From Paralvinella palmiformis (taxonomy: Eukaryota > Annelida > Polychaeta > Terebellida > Alvinellidae): a stretch of DNA of 64,000 bases. The DNA is taken from positions 1 to 64,000 of the forward strand of contig JAODUP010001323.1 in assembly GCA_025642065.1 (NCBI GenBank), read 5' to 3'. The notes beneath the pieces were generated by a model that ran no database searches, was not told where the DNA came from, and saw only the letters and a program-made list of their open reading frames with translations. Below are positions 25,501 to 36,779 of the stretch, piece by piece (within the stretch, counting starts at the first letter, position 1; each line of letters starts with the position of its first letter). The position numbers were made by a program, and so were the translations under genes.

Positions 25501-28500
25501 TGATGGCATTAAACATTTCTGCCAGATGAACTTTTGTGCGGAGTTGAATCGGCCAAAAGTAATCTACGTCAAGCCAACTGGGTCGGAACATCGAGGATAT
25601 GTTCACTTTGTGGCGAAGCCTGAATATGTTGGTGCCAGTGAGTTGAAGCTTAGGCATATCGAAGGAGACACGGATGATGAAATAACACTTAGTTCGGTAC
25701 CAGTGACCTTAACATCGGAACAGCAGGTATATATTTAAAGTGGCAGATAGACATATATTGATATAGTTGTAAAAACAAAGCTGTAAGACAGACAGACAAA
25801 CAGAGAGACTGGCAGCTGTTATTAATTAATCAATTTAATGATATACCAATACCATTACAAAAACACATTAATCTACTTATAATTCTATTTTTCACATTAG
25901 GAAGTGCCTTCTTCAAAACAACTAGGTAAGAATGGAAAAATCTAAATCGCATACTTCATTTATTTACGAATAAAAAGCTCCATCAGTTCCTCGATTCATT
26001 CATTTTTCCATCCATCATCTCACAAATCATCATTCATATGTTTTATGTTTATAATCCCTTTATGTCATCTCTGTATGTGTCTTCTTCTATCTAGAGGACA
26101 TCACTTACCTTGTCAAAGTTTTTACCAGCAATTGGACGAAACCAAGATTAATTGAACTCTTTCGGGTTTTGGGTGTGAGCAACATTTGCACTCAGAGGCA
26201 CAACAAAAAGTCTAACGAAGACTTCCTGATGGCTGTTTTAAGTTTTTGGTTTCACGGAAAGAAGATCGCCAAAAGAAGCGGTAGGTGTAGAATATGCATT
26301 GTCAACAAGGTGTCAAGTGACAATTGCCTCTCAGAAAATAGAACTTTATGGTGCCAAAATAAGAATTAAAAAAAAGGATTTTTCAATGGAAAATAGACAT
26401 AAAATAAGATTTTGTTTAGTATTTGATAGCCCCCAAGACCTAACAGCCATCCACCACCACCTTTATTTACAGTGTAACAAGTTGTAGGGATGGGTAGAGA
26501 TTGATTCACTCTACAGACTTCAGTTGTAGTACAACATTCCAATAGTCTTCCACAACTTCTTTGGTGTCTTGGGCAGATATATCATCATCAGCCTGGAAAA
26601 GCTTCCACTCGTCTTGCATACTGGATACATCCATCTGAGATTGAAGCTCACAGGAAATGTTCCGAATGGCTGTAACTGTTATTTTCCGTTCCCTTTTTGT
26701 TGAGTTGAGGCAATCAAGGTATCTCAACCTTGTCCTTATACGTGTGTCTATGGCTCAAAAGAACCATCGATTGTCAAGAATTTTGATTCTCCAAATTTAG
26801 TTGTTCTAGTGTCTCGAACAATATTTAGTTCACTATCAGAAAGCTGTAGTTTGACGTCTTGACATGGAGTGTTGGTAAGTTCTTTCTATACTTTCCATAC
26901 AAAGAACTGCCTTTTATGAACCTTCTCATGACTTTTATATGATTATGGCAGATGTTGTCATAGACCACGTGGATAGTTGGACCAGAATTCTGGAATAAGG
27001 TGAGGAATCCTTCACATTTGAGGAAACCATTGTTCAAACCGTGTTCCAACGTGGCCTTTGTCACACCTTTCTCTACTTAACTAAGCATGGTATTCTGCTT
27101 GCTTATAGCTGTTGCTCTAAGAGGCTTTCTTGTCGTCTTTTTCCAAGACTTTAATGAACTCACAGATTGCATCTCACTGCTCGAGAAAACATCTGATAGC
27201 TGGTCCAATTCTCAGCCAGTGAACCTCCGTGTGCTGGTGAAATTTGTGCATTTCGATGTCCATGCTCAATTAGAGTTCAATACTTTTCAGAAAGCATTGT
27301 GTAGTGTGTAGGACAAAACTACCATGGTCTACAAATCCTTTGAAGTCTGGATACTCAATTGCGATTCGCTCTTGAAGCTTCTGAATGATGGTTTTGCTGG
27401 CTTTCGGGACATTCCGCACCACTTAGACTGAGAGCTAGGTTTTTTTTTTAATTTTTCACAACTCACCCTCAAAGTGAGGTACCCTCAAATTCCAAAATCG
27501 CGATCCCACGGGGACGCTGTATTTTGACCAATACATTATTAGTTTGGAAACTTGTTATGCTTTCCCAATATTTACAAATGGGGTATCATTGTAATCAGTG
27601 GCACCTACTGGTTCATTTGATATACAGGAAATGTATGATCAGTAAGGAATTGTGATATTTATTAATATTATTTTTGGTTTACCCCAATATACTTCAGATT
27701 ATTCCAGGAGATGATAATTATTTACTTTATCTTTTGCTTGGAGAGAACAAATGGCAATACACTAGCCTATATGACATACCCTAATAACGTCTGATGTCTC
27801 TGCTATCACTTAACACCAACTGTGTGTATGTAGTTCAACCCGGAAATATAGTATGGAAATTCTAAATATCCGTGGTGATTGCTCAAAAAGCTAAATGGAG
27901 TTCATAATATACAAACAAAATATCTCTCGAAAAGAGAGCTTCTGAATATCTTTCTTCTCATGCTGCAATAGTTGTTGTTAACCAGTATTATCACACTTTA
28001 TCTCAGTATCACAGAATCTGCGGTAGTCATGAAAGTCATCATGTCCTTTCCTGCACCACTCACCCAAACATTGGGCATTAGCATCAACATGAGTAAGCCA
28101 TGATGCGCTGAACCTGCACCGCGAAGCATACTATGACACACTACTAAGCAATACAAATATAGAATTAAACTTCTACACTAATAAGAAAGCATTAGCTGGT
28201 AGATAGTCTATGATAGATCAATTCCCATCCATTAGGATTAGAATTGCCTTTTGGTCAGTTTGCATTCATAATTAACAAAAAGGAAGTAAACGATTTGATT
28301 TAACACAGTTGTATCTCAGATATATAGCAAGTAATTTATAAAATCAGTTACTGTTCAACACAGAACGTTTGATGTTCTCAGCTTATAAGTTAAGATTCTA
28401 AGCAGCATGCAGTTCAGATCAAGTGTATCAGAAGCTATTACTCATATTTAAATAATAATTACATCTGATTATTTCACTTACATAATATGAATTCAAATGT

Positions 28501-30105
28501 TACATATAAATATCTGCACGCTACCACTTATAAGACACCCTTTTCATACTGACGACATAATTTCAACGCGAAATACAGCATATTCCAAAAAATAGGATTT
28601 TGGGGGGAAATAGGAAAAAAAATAGGAATTGGTCTGAAAAAAATTGGAATAATTAGGAATTTGACGCCCTGCAAGGTGTCAACAAAACAGAGGCTAACGA
28701 AGAATTCCTGAAAGTCTGTTTAAAATCATGGTATCAACGAAAAAATATCAATGTAGATGCGATAGGTGTTGATTATGCATCATCAACAAGGTGTCAACAA
28801 TTTAAAATATATCCATAATAAGACTGCGACTTTTTCAGCCTGAAGAAATGGCCAAAGCCTTCAGAACGATTGGGGAGAACCGTGTCGCTGAAACGATAGA
28901 GAGATGGGATACAATAAAGAAACAAGGTAAATGTCCTCTATTTATAGCTGTCTTAGTTTCTCTACACGTCGTCAATGATTTCAGAGAGCCCTTCGATTGA
29001 GTAGTAGGTAGGGCCAAGCGCTACATACCTTATTGGAAAGGCGTCGTTATTGTCATATTTAATATCACATTTTCACATGGAGTTGCACGTCAATTATATA
29101 ATGCACGGCTGAGACCGATGCAGAGTCCTAACTCAATTTTAGACTATGTCAGTTCATTAATTTGTTTAAGGCAGCCACCTATAGATGTATTTCGTTTCTT
29201 CCTTTTATTAGTCATGGTCAAATGTTGGTCGCGAACTGCTGCCTAATTGGGATTCTCATATGATCGAATTACAATAAGAATTAAGTAACTAGATTGCCCG
29301 CAAATGATAAATAAGAGGTAGAAATGTAATGAAATATATACACAAATATATGTAAATAGACATTGGTGTTTATTGAAGGATAGGACGGTGGTTATAGTAT
29401 TCACCCTCAAAGTTTGATTTTGTAGACTCAAATCCGATTTATACCCGTGTGTGTGGGATGTTTTCCAAGAGATCGCCCTTAGATCATGTATCTCGGGTGT
29501 GAGCAGCACCTAGGTTAAACAAACCACAAACTAGTAATGTTACTTAAGATACTCTTTAAGACACAGTTCAAACCAAACTAAGCATTGTTTCCATTGTTGT
29601 GTACTGTCTAATTGCAGATGAAACGTTTATATCTGCAATAAGGCTTTTGACCAACCACGTAGACGTTCTCGAGCATAGGAAGATGCTTCTGCTTTCTCTA
29701 GGTTTATCAGATGCAGATTATTATGATATAAATGAACGCAATCAATCTCCAAAGAGTGTATTAACTGAAGGGCTGTTGTATTGGAAAAACAAATTTGCAT
29801 ACAGGCAACACTAAATTGGCTTCAAAAACAGTTGAGGAAAGGAGAACATATACGAGCTGCAGGTACTTTATATATGTTATCAGTGGTGTTGTTTATGATG
29901 TTCTGATATCAACCTGAATTTTCTTTTAGATAGGTTCGTGTCCTGTTTTTTTTCCTTCATATAAAAGTCGATGTCATAATCATGATCATCTTCAAAGTAA
30001 ACAGAGAAACAAAAAATGGTATTATTATTATTGATGTTATGTATTCATTCAACTGACTCAAAGTTTATAATTCTTACAGATGAACTTGAGAAATTATTTT
30101 CATGA
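18655..30105 (+). CDS. Coiled-coil / ZU5 / UPA-like / tandem death-domain adaptor protein (PIDD1/UNC5-type), frame-broken
   Basis: Exons read: 18655-19237 (start uncertain; ATG at 18655 or 18748), 19360-19481, about 20045-20269, 20609-20737, 20825-21014, possibly 24338-24358, 24396-24655, 25411-25726, 25901-25925, 26095-26280, 28839-28926, 29618-29862 and 30080-30105. The first exons are helical, coiled-coil-like (QIEEFEKLEEVVVRFKKG). Exon 20825-21014 ends in a ZU5 signature (GGTIRPPTDTNVEVIIPPGT), continued at 24396. Exon 25411-25726 lies where UPA is expected. Two death domains follow: SNEDFLMAVLSFWF with MAKAFRTIGENRVAETIE, then HRKMLLLSLGLSDADYYDI with LNWLQKQLRKGEHIRAA and DELEKLF before the stop. 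Such proteins couple receptors or stress signals to caspases or NF-kB; that role is inferred from domains only. Breaks: one extra base in the A6 run at 20918-20923 and one missing base at about 29807. Joins at 19481/20045 and 26280/28839 are out of phase. It may be a decaying gene or contain assembly errors. Confidence 0.7.
19524..19582. repeat. (TA)n-(TG)n microsatellite
   Basis: A TA run followed by a TG run in an intron of the death-domain gene. Confidence 0.95.
20332..20500 (+). mobile_element. Possible tRNA-derived SINE, third family
   Basis: GGCTAACTGGTAGCGCAG resembles a tRNA A-box region. ATCTAAGTTCAAATT about 40 bases later is a weak B-box-like match. No target duplication or other copy is seen in this window, so the call is tentative. 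Confidence 0.3.
21230..21830 (-). mobile_element. Degenerate Tc1/mariner-like transposon remnant
   Basis: On the minus strand, LNFVENFWSEVKRKLRNN (about 21340-21390) matches the PIENxWxxLK block near the last catalytic residue of Tc1-type DDE transposases. The possible terminus, read on the minus strand, is CAGTTGAGTGCAAAAGTATT (about 21825-21806), a typical Tc1-like inverted-repeat end. The rest is full of stops. It lies in an intron of the death-domain gene. Confidence 0.5.
22338..22445. repeat. GATTAC-rich iterated-word tract, left
   Basis: The words CGATTAC, GATTACAA and their complement GTAATCG are repeated, with the palindromic core TAATCGATTACAATTACGA. A second tract lies at 24001-24142 and a short one at about 32705-32750. 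These are probably ends of a foldback or hAT-like MITE. Confidence 0.6.
22826..23179 (-). mobile_element. tRNA-derived SINE, family 1, inverted copy
   Basis: The reverse complement begins GTGAGCTCCGGTGACGTAGC and continues GGTTAAGCATCCGGCACTTG, with a B-box-like GATTCGAATCC, then the SINE body with CCACTCACAAGGGAGC in the plus orientation. It is about 85% identical by eye to the plus-strand copy at 23339-23707. The two copies are inverted with roughly 160 bp between them. Confidence 0.85.
23339..23707 (+). mobile_element. tRNA-derived SINE, family 1, intact with 13-bp target duplication
   Basis: The head GTGAGCTCCGGTGGCCTAGT is followed by GGTTAAGC (A-box region) and GGTTCGAACCCC (B box, about 23396-23407), as in a tRNA-derived pol III promoter. 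A 3' body and an A-rich tail (AAAAACAAAAAACAAAACC) follow. Flanking direct repeats AAGAAGCCACGGA at 23326-23338 and 23708-23720 mark the insertion. The open frames across it (23558-23761 and 23434-23874 minus) are SINE sequence, not genes. Confidence 0.9.
24001..24142. repeat. GATTAC-rich iterated-word tract, right
   Basis: Dense GATTAC/GTAATC words, for example GTAATCGATTACAATCGATT. It shares ACGATTACTTGAGA with the left tract at 22338-22445. The flank at 23900-24000 (AATGGGTAAATCAGTTCTAT, TTTGGCATGATATAACAT) recurs at 32605-32670, so this is a dispersed repeat. Confidence 0.6.
26480..27430 (-). pseudogene. hAT-like (DUF4371-type) transposase remnant, C-terminal part
   Basis: Read on the minus strand from 27430 downward: LQERIAIEYPDFKGFVDHGS, then FLKCEGFLTLFQNSGPTIHV and VYDNICHNHIKVMRRFIKGS, then GKYRKNLPTLHVK, and finally DYWNVVLQL near 26520. 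The order and words (FLTxFQxxGPxIHxxYD, MRRFxK, GKYxxDL) fit the C-terminal half of hAT-like transposases. Several stops break it. It sits in the intron that separates two copies of a death-domain exon. Confidence 0.55.
28676..28815 (+). repeat. Diverged duplicate of death-domain exon 26095-26280 (3' half plus intron flank)
   Basis: Aligned to 26200-26345, the encoded words correspond: NEEFLKVCLKSWYQRKNI against NEDFLMAVLSFWFHGKKI. The similarity continues past the splice site into the intron (ATATGCATnGTCAACAAGGTGTCAA). This points to a tandem duplication of exon plus flank, now separated by a transposon. The copy has no clear acceptor site and its role is unknown. Confidence 0.7.
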
Positions 30106-30869
30106 CCAGCTGCGACACTGAGATTTATTACTGCAGTCGTAGGTTATCTTCTTTATGGTATTTTATAGCATCAACTTTATCTTCTGGGGAGTATTTGTCG
30201 AAAAAGGTTCCATTGAACATTTAAGCATAAAGCATAGGAGTTATTTACTTCGATCAATGCTCATGAAATAGTTTTTTTTTTAATTTCTATTTATTTTTAG
30301 TCTATGTATGTATCATTAATAGGTACTGTAAAATTAACTTCTGTACCGTAAGTATAAGAATTTCTGAATGATTTTATAGTCTCATTAACATGCATATCCG
30401 CGTGCAAGATACTTATCGATTAAAATCAAAGAGCTTAATCCCAATTAAAAGTAGCTCTGTAATGTTGAATCGGTGATTTGTTTACAGGTATAAAAGAGTT
30501 TCTAATTTCTTCATATTTAGCACAGTTCAAGGGATAACATAATATCCAATATAACATATTTGTTTTTGCAAATATTATAAGTAATATATTCCCTGATCTC
30601 TGAACGTACCTAATATATTTTAGACCAATTACAAAATATACAAAGCACAGTTATATTTATCGGCTATCCCAGTAGGAGTGTATTTCATAACGTGATATGA
30701 CTTAAGATGAGCCCTGATATAACAAACACTAACACTGGGAGATTATGGAAGATAACTTAGCAGAACTATACAATAAACAATTGAGACTTCTTTTTTATAT
30801 TACACAATAGGTAGAAAGGTGTAGTCAAACAAATGCTGAATGTCATTCCCTCAGTGCTAATGTGGAAGA

Positions 30870-30938
<69 letters not shown>

Positions 30939-31709
30939 CTAGTATCCCGAACAAGCTTAAACACTGAAAATTATATAAACTTATAATTATAATTTTAGAT
31001 TATTTATAGAATAATTTTTAGACCTATTTATATCAACGACTATGGATTAATGAAAACAAAAATGCAATTTCATAATCACAAGTCCGTGGTATGCTATTAT
31101 CAGCACAATTATAAAACTAGACCGAGGCCGGTAGATGTTGTTTTTATCTCGTTTAAGCGTAAGAAACGGACACGTTAGCACAATGAGACCTTGTCATCGC
31201 AGTTTAGGTGGGATAAACTCGATTATTCTGGACCATACCAATTAGCACGCCTAGGTACAATTTTGTTCCATATAAAGTCGTCCCAGTTGAACGATAGTCA
31301 TCCATGAATACACGATCCGTATCTCACTGCAAGATTTCACGTGAACTCTGAATGAAGTAGTTGGTGTTAATCTGTAGTTTTTCCAGAATGTGTGCCTTAT
31401 ATTGATAGATCGTGTCTCGCTAATAGATCATTTCCTATGATACTATGTCTTGCACTTTTTTTTATTTTTACGATAACAATTTTTTCTCACACCTCTTTTA
31501 GGCAACACCTAACCCAATATCAGTGTATATCTTTTCTTTTATACGAAATAATGTATATTATTGCCATGATTTCTCAACCAATAAGGTTATTGGTGTTACC
31601 TCTTTGTATATTGTAATGAAAACAAATTTATATATGTCTATTATGTACAGTATATGGAGGAATGAAAGCATTTATTTACTTACTTAACCCTTTGTTTCCC
31701 ATGACCCAC

Positions 31710-31769
<60 letters not shown>

Positions 31770-31912
31770 TAAATTTGTGGAAGTGTAAATTTATGTATGT
31801 TTAGATTAATACATGTTTAGGTTTATCCATGTTAAGATTATGTAAGTGTAGATATATTTATGTGTAGATTTATGGAGGTATAGGGTGTTTTTAGATGTAC
31901 CATCATATATGT

Positions 31913-31949
<37 letters not shown>

Positions 31950-32260
31950 TATAACTTCCACATTCTATCAAAATAGCATCGTAGTTACGAATAAGCTAGA
32001 TCCTTCCAAATTTCACATAAATATGTAAAAGTTCCTGCGAATAAAGACTCGACATGCTGTTTTAGTTTGTTGGCTTATTTAGTTAAATTACAACATATGT
32101 ACAGTCACAAGTATTAACAACGTAGAATGTTTATAATATCTGGTTATAATTCATTCCAATAAGTGGCAAACAGGTATCAACGCCATTAAATGTGAACGCG
32201 AAAAGGGGTAGCGCGCACTTATCATGTTTTCAATATAACAAAATTGCCCAAGAACTGTTG
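30106..32260. other. Intergenic downstream of the death-domain gene; microsatellites only
   Basis: It contains (TA)n at 30875-30935, (AC)n-(AT)n at 31710-31766 and (AC)n at 31919-31943. The open frame at 31392-31616 is hydrophobic by composition, with no start context or motif, and is not called. Confidence 0.6.
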
Positions 32261-32264
32261 TTGA

Positions 32265-32592
32265 AAGGTTTAGCACCCGGCACTTGATGCAAAGGGTCAC
32301 AGGTTCGATCCCAGCAAGAGGTCGAAACGTTTCCAGGGATTAATTAAAATCATGGGTGGCTGATCACGCAAAATGGCGCCGCCGTCTCCAGTGAATTATT
32401 AACAATATAGTGGGACGTTAAGGACCCCCTGGGTACGTAAAACACTCTGGCAGTGACCACCCCCAGGGTATTTCGGATCCATCTTTCCGTACTGCTCCCC
32501 TATGAGTGGTGGTGGAGGATTTTTCTCAACCACTCCAACATAGAGGCTGTGCTGAATAAGCGACAGCCTGGGGATTCTCCCGAAAAACAAAG
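32265..32592 (+). mobile_element. tRNA-derived SINE, family 1, 5'-damaged copy
   Basis: From TTTAGCACCCGGCACTTG onward it follows the family: CACAGGTTCGATCCCAGC (B box), GAGGTCGAAACGTTTCCAGG, CAACCACTCCAACATAGAGG and a short A-rich end. The A-box head is lost. Right next to it (32605-32750) is the same repeat that follows the SINE pair at 23.9 kb. Confidence 0.85.
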
Positions 32593-32759
32593 CAAACATT
32601 ATTAATGGGTAAATCAGTTCTATTATTATCTTTTGCCGTACATACAAAACGATATCTCTGGCATGATATAACATGATAAATAATCAAACACATGGTATAA
32701 TGCTGAAATTAATCGCTGATTACATTTACAGCGTAATCGATTACTTTGAACGAATGGTT

Positions 32760-34380
32760 GATTCAGAAAATAAAACAGTTCAATACACGTTGAAATACAA
32801 TATATCATGCATAAATATCAATGTTACAGTATTAGAAATCACCCATTGAATTATAATCTACTTGATCATTGATTTCATCCATTCACATCGTCATGTCAAA
32901 TGACAAAGGTTCTACAAATAATAAGTTTGAACTAGACAGGGCGGACCTTGATAGATATGCAAATCGCGCTGAACGTTGCTTAGTTTAGTGGCATATATTT
33001 ATTGGATGAAGTCTATGCCATTAATTTCTATTAAATGCAAAATTATGATCTGGAGATCACGTACCCTTAATGGCCTATAAATAAAATCCAAATATAGCTG
33101 GTAAATAGCCTATATACAGCTTTTCAGTAAGACATTTATCGGCGACTACACGTGTAAATCGCAATACAAAACTAATTCTTAGATCCGAGACAGTAGTGTG
33201 AAATTTAGCCGCATGGTAGCGCCAGGGGTAATTGAATCAGTCCAAAGCATTGACCTAAAAGAAAACTAGACCGAACACGGCCGCCGATTTGATGGCAAAC
33301 AGGTCCCAACTTCCAGACGAGGAAATAGGAACGCAGACTGGAAAAATCATGTGCATGGAAGTAATACAAACGGGATAGCTTTTCATCGGTAAGTATAAGG
33401 AACACATTTAAAATAGCTGTTAAAGCGGGGTTTTTTGGCGGGAAATTAAGCTTAACTGTTATTATATTTAGCCTGTACGACAACCCCCGGCCTATCTCTG
33501 GCGTTTGAACCCAATTAAACTAGATCTATGGACTTGAATAAAACGACTTTTACATATTTCATGGCAATAAGAGAGGAATAATACAGATTGTCTGCACACA
33601 CAAAATTATAATGCACGCATCACAATAAATGTCCGTATTCGTAGGTTCAAAACTCGAAGTGCAGCCGCTTCAATGCTCCATTGCCGGAGCTGTTTGGTCA
33701 TGGAGGCCAATTCAAACGCTACTGACTGCTCGGTCTAGTTTTATATTTAGGTCAATGGTCCAAAGACTCTTTATAACAAGACGTGTTACTTCGCGTTTTA
33801 ACAGAGAGCTTAAATATACAGAGGCGTTATTCTTGCCGCGCCATGTTGAATTTTGAACCATTGGCGCCTCCAGCGACCGGAGGTATTTCTCAGATAAACA
33901 AAAGCTCTCTGGTTGTCCACATGATATTGAAGGAAACGAAGCTCTGAAACTGTAATTTTTCATCAACTTACCATGATAAATAACTCTATGACATACATTA
34001 CCTTTGTCCTACTAATGTTTGCTGCTCAATTATGGCCAACCTCAAAGAGTCATGTGTACCATGTTGTGAAGATTTATGATTGGTTAACACTATATTCTGC
34101 ATATTTAAGCAAATAATACACTTTATTTGTCTGCATAAATGCTTATAATTTTAATACAACAAACCGATGGTTACAATGTTGTCATTTATTGAATAATATA
34201 ATAATTGATTACACTGAGAACAGAAAGAAAACATTGCAAATAGAACATTATAACTCCTGAATAAAGTCACTGTGCAGTTGGCTGTTAATTACATTGTAAT
34301 CGAAAGCTTACATAAACCCCAAAACTAACATCTTGTTATCAAAATGAAATTTAGTTTTCACAAAACAGATACATACGGTA
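32760..34380. other. Intergenic, nothing recognised
   Basis: Small overlapping frames on both strands at 33205-33966 show no motif. No supported gene or repeat. Confidence 0.4.
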
Positions 34381-34389
34381 ACACAATTT

Positions 34390-36770
34390 TCAAGAATACC
34401 AATAAACAACAAATGTATCACCAGTGATTAACTGATAACTGCGCACTTTGGCTGAAGAAACATAATTCAATACTTGTGTAACATGAACCGAAATGCACCA
34501 CGGTGCATAATGTAGACTGTTCACAATCAATGATTTCTTTTTCTTTGCTTCATCAATAGCGCCATTCTCTGGTCGTTTTTCTATGATTTTACTCTTTGTC
34601 TTTGCTACTTCTCTTTCTTTGTGATCTAATTGTTTGTTTTTCTTATGTGCTTCAGTCATAGCTTGATTGGCCTCCTTCATGAGTAAATGTGCATTAGCAT
34701 AGAACTACAGCTTCTGTTTTCGCTGCTGCATCTTGTGTATCAAGCTGTTTTTTTTCTTCTCCTCATCAAATTATTTGTTCATTGCTTCATCGAACTCTTT
34801 TTCTGCTTCCGCATGTTTTCTTTTCTTCTGTAGTTCCTTTCCTTCTCCTGTGCCTTACTGCATCACTCAGTGTATCTGGAGTGAGCATCATTCCCTGTCT
34901 TCAGTAAAAATGATATTATCATATTGTAACTTTGCTATCCAATGTGACAAGTTGACTTGTGACAGACATTAGTCCACCGAGTAACGCTGGGCTGAGACAA
35001 TTCCTATTGTTGGTAAATATCTTAGCTGACTCTGCGAAACTTCTTCCTGTATCAGCATACCGTGTGCAAGGGAAAGACAGCACATAACAACAACGGCAAA
35101 GCATGTATACTTGGGATCTCCTCCTGGTAGCTTCAGTGCCAAGATTGAGGTCCAGTAGTTGGTGGCATCTCCTCCCTCAGCTAGCTCTTTGTGCTTTATC
35201 AGGTCTTTTAATGCATATCTTCTCCACTCAGCCTCTACCCTGTCGATATCAACCTCTTGGACAAGAGGAGACAGAGCAAAGCTTATCTGGCTGAAATAGA
35301 ACTTGCTCGCTTTTGTTCATCTGGGTGAAGATATTTAAACTCTTTCAATAACTGATTTTCAAAAGGCAGAATAATTTTTAGTTGCTGTTTTTATAAAGGT
35401 CCCTTACTGCCATTTAAAACAGCTTTATGTTACATTCCTTGATTTCAGCTCATTTTAAAGCTGTATCAGTTTTATTGCCAATAAAAAAATTGTCTTGTAA
35501 TTAATTGTTTCTACCAAAGTCTACTTTCAACAGCTTTCGTGCAGTGATAACACCCTCAAGTGTGGCTGGTAACACAAACTGTACCATGATGTTTCGCAGC
35601 AGCTCTACCACCTTAGCACGAAGGAGACGGATTCGACTATCCTTTGCTTAAAACACCGTCTCAAAATGTGCCATGATTGCTTGAAGGAAGAGCATTATAA
35701 CATATACTGTTGGGGTTTCAAATGTTGCAGGATTCTCTTGGTTCGTTCTTATCTGACAACATCAGGGTGTTTTTCTTTTCTGAGACTGTCAAAGAATGTC
35801 TTTAGGGGCTGCCATTGCTCAACCAGATGATTCACAACTGGCTGGATGCTGGTACATCACACATAGACTAAACCTCCTTAAATTCTTTACACAATCCAGT
35901 TCTATGTTTAAAGAAGGTAAAGATGTCCACATCAAAGTCTTCTATCTCTTCTCCAAACGCTGAGGTTGCATAAATAACTGCATTGTGTATGGGGTGAAGA
36001 CTACAGTCTCCAATGTCTAGCAGATGAGGTGCATATATCTACTTTATTTAGGTGATGACCTCATTTAATTTTCCTCACATTACATTTGTAGATTCACTTA
36101 TAGAATGCCATCCTGAGATCTTCTTCAAATGCTGACTTGATTGCAGTAATGATATTTTCTGCCTTTCCTTGATTGACAATGATGCCCTTAGAACTGAGTA
36201 ACTATTGACTGTTTATCTCCATCAGAGTATTTGACAAGGATATGTAAATACTTCTTGCTTTGGATTTTGTTGTTTTCATCAATCAGCAAGCTGAACTTTG
36301 TAGCCTCCATTCGGACAATCAAACTGCTATGCAGAGGATGCTGAAATCCATTACCAATGAGGTAATTAGGTGGACTTTTTTTTCTTCCACGTGTAAACTG
36401 CTGGGCAAGCTTTGAGTCTGGAAACATAGATTTGAAGAGATCTTGAATATTCTCAGAAAGGTTCATTTCGGAGATCATCTTCTACTAAGAAAGATGCCCA
36501 CTTCAATTCTGCTGCTAGCACTGATGCTGACTTATAGGCTGCTGAATGTTGATAGAATTCATGTATTGCCTGTGCTTCTCTTTTGAGTTTCTGCTTACCC
36601 ATAATTCAAACTGTAATACTTGCTTTGCATCGGGCACCAAATGGGTCTGAGCAAACTGGACTACTCCAGTTTCCTATTATTACTCTCTTGCCTTCTATAT
36701 CAGAACCATCAAATTCCTACTCCCATTCCTTTCTGTATTTCTGTTTAACTTTCACCATTACACTAAATGT
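34390..36770 (-). pseudogene. hAT-like (DUF4371/KRAB-less ZBED type) transposase pseudogene
   Basis: Minus-strand frames from 36770 downward read KYRKEWE with EFDGSDIEGKRVIIGNWSSP (N-terminal zinc-finger-like region), KQKLKREAQAIHEFYQHSAA and the open frame 36188-36478. The last of these has SLIVRMEATKFSLLIDENNK and KKYLHILVKYSDGDKQ, the conserved 'ATKFSLLIDESTD..KKYL' block of this family. Then come degraded pieces (FEEDLRMAFYK, FRSLRKEK-like), ending in a Lys/Glu-rich coiled stretch (34390-34680). Many stops and frameshifts show it is dead. The ends of the element were not identified. Confidence 0.65.
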
Positions 36771-36779
36771 CAACAGGAA

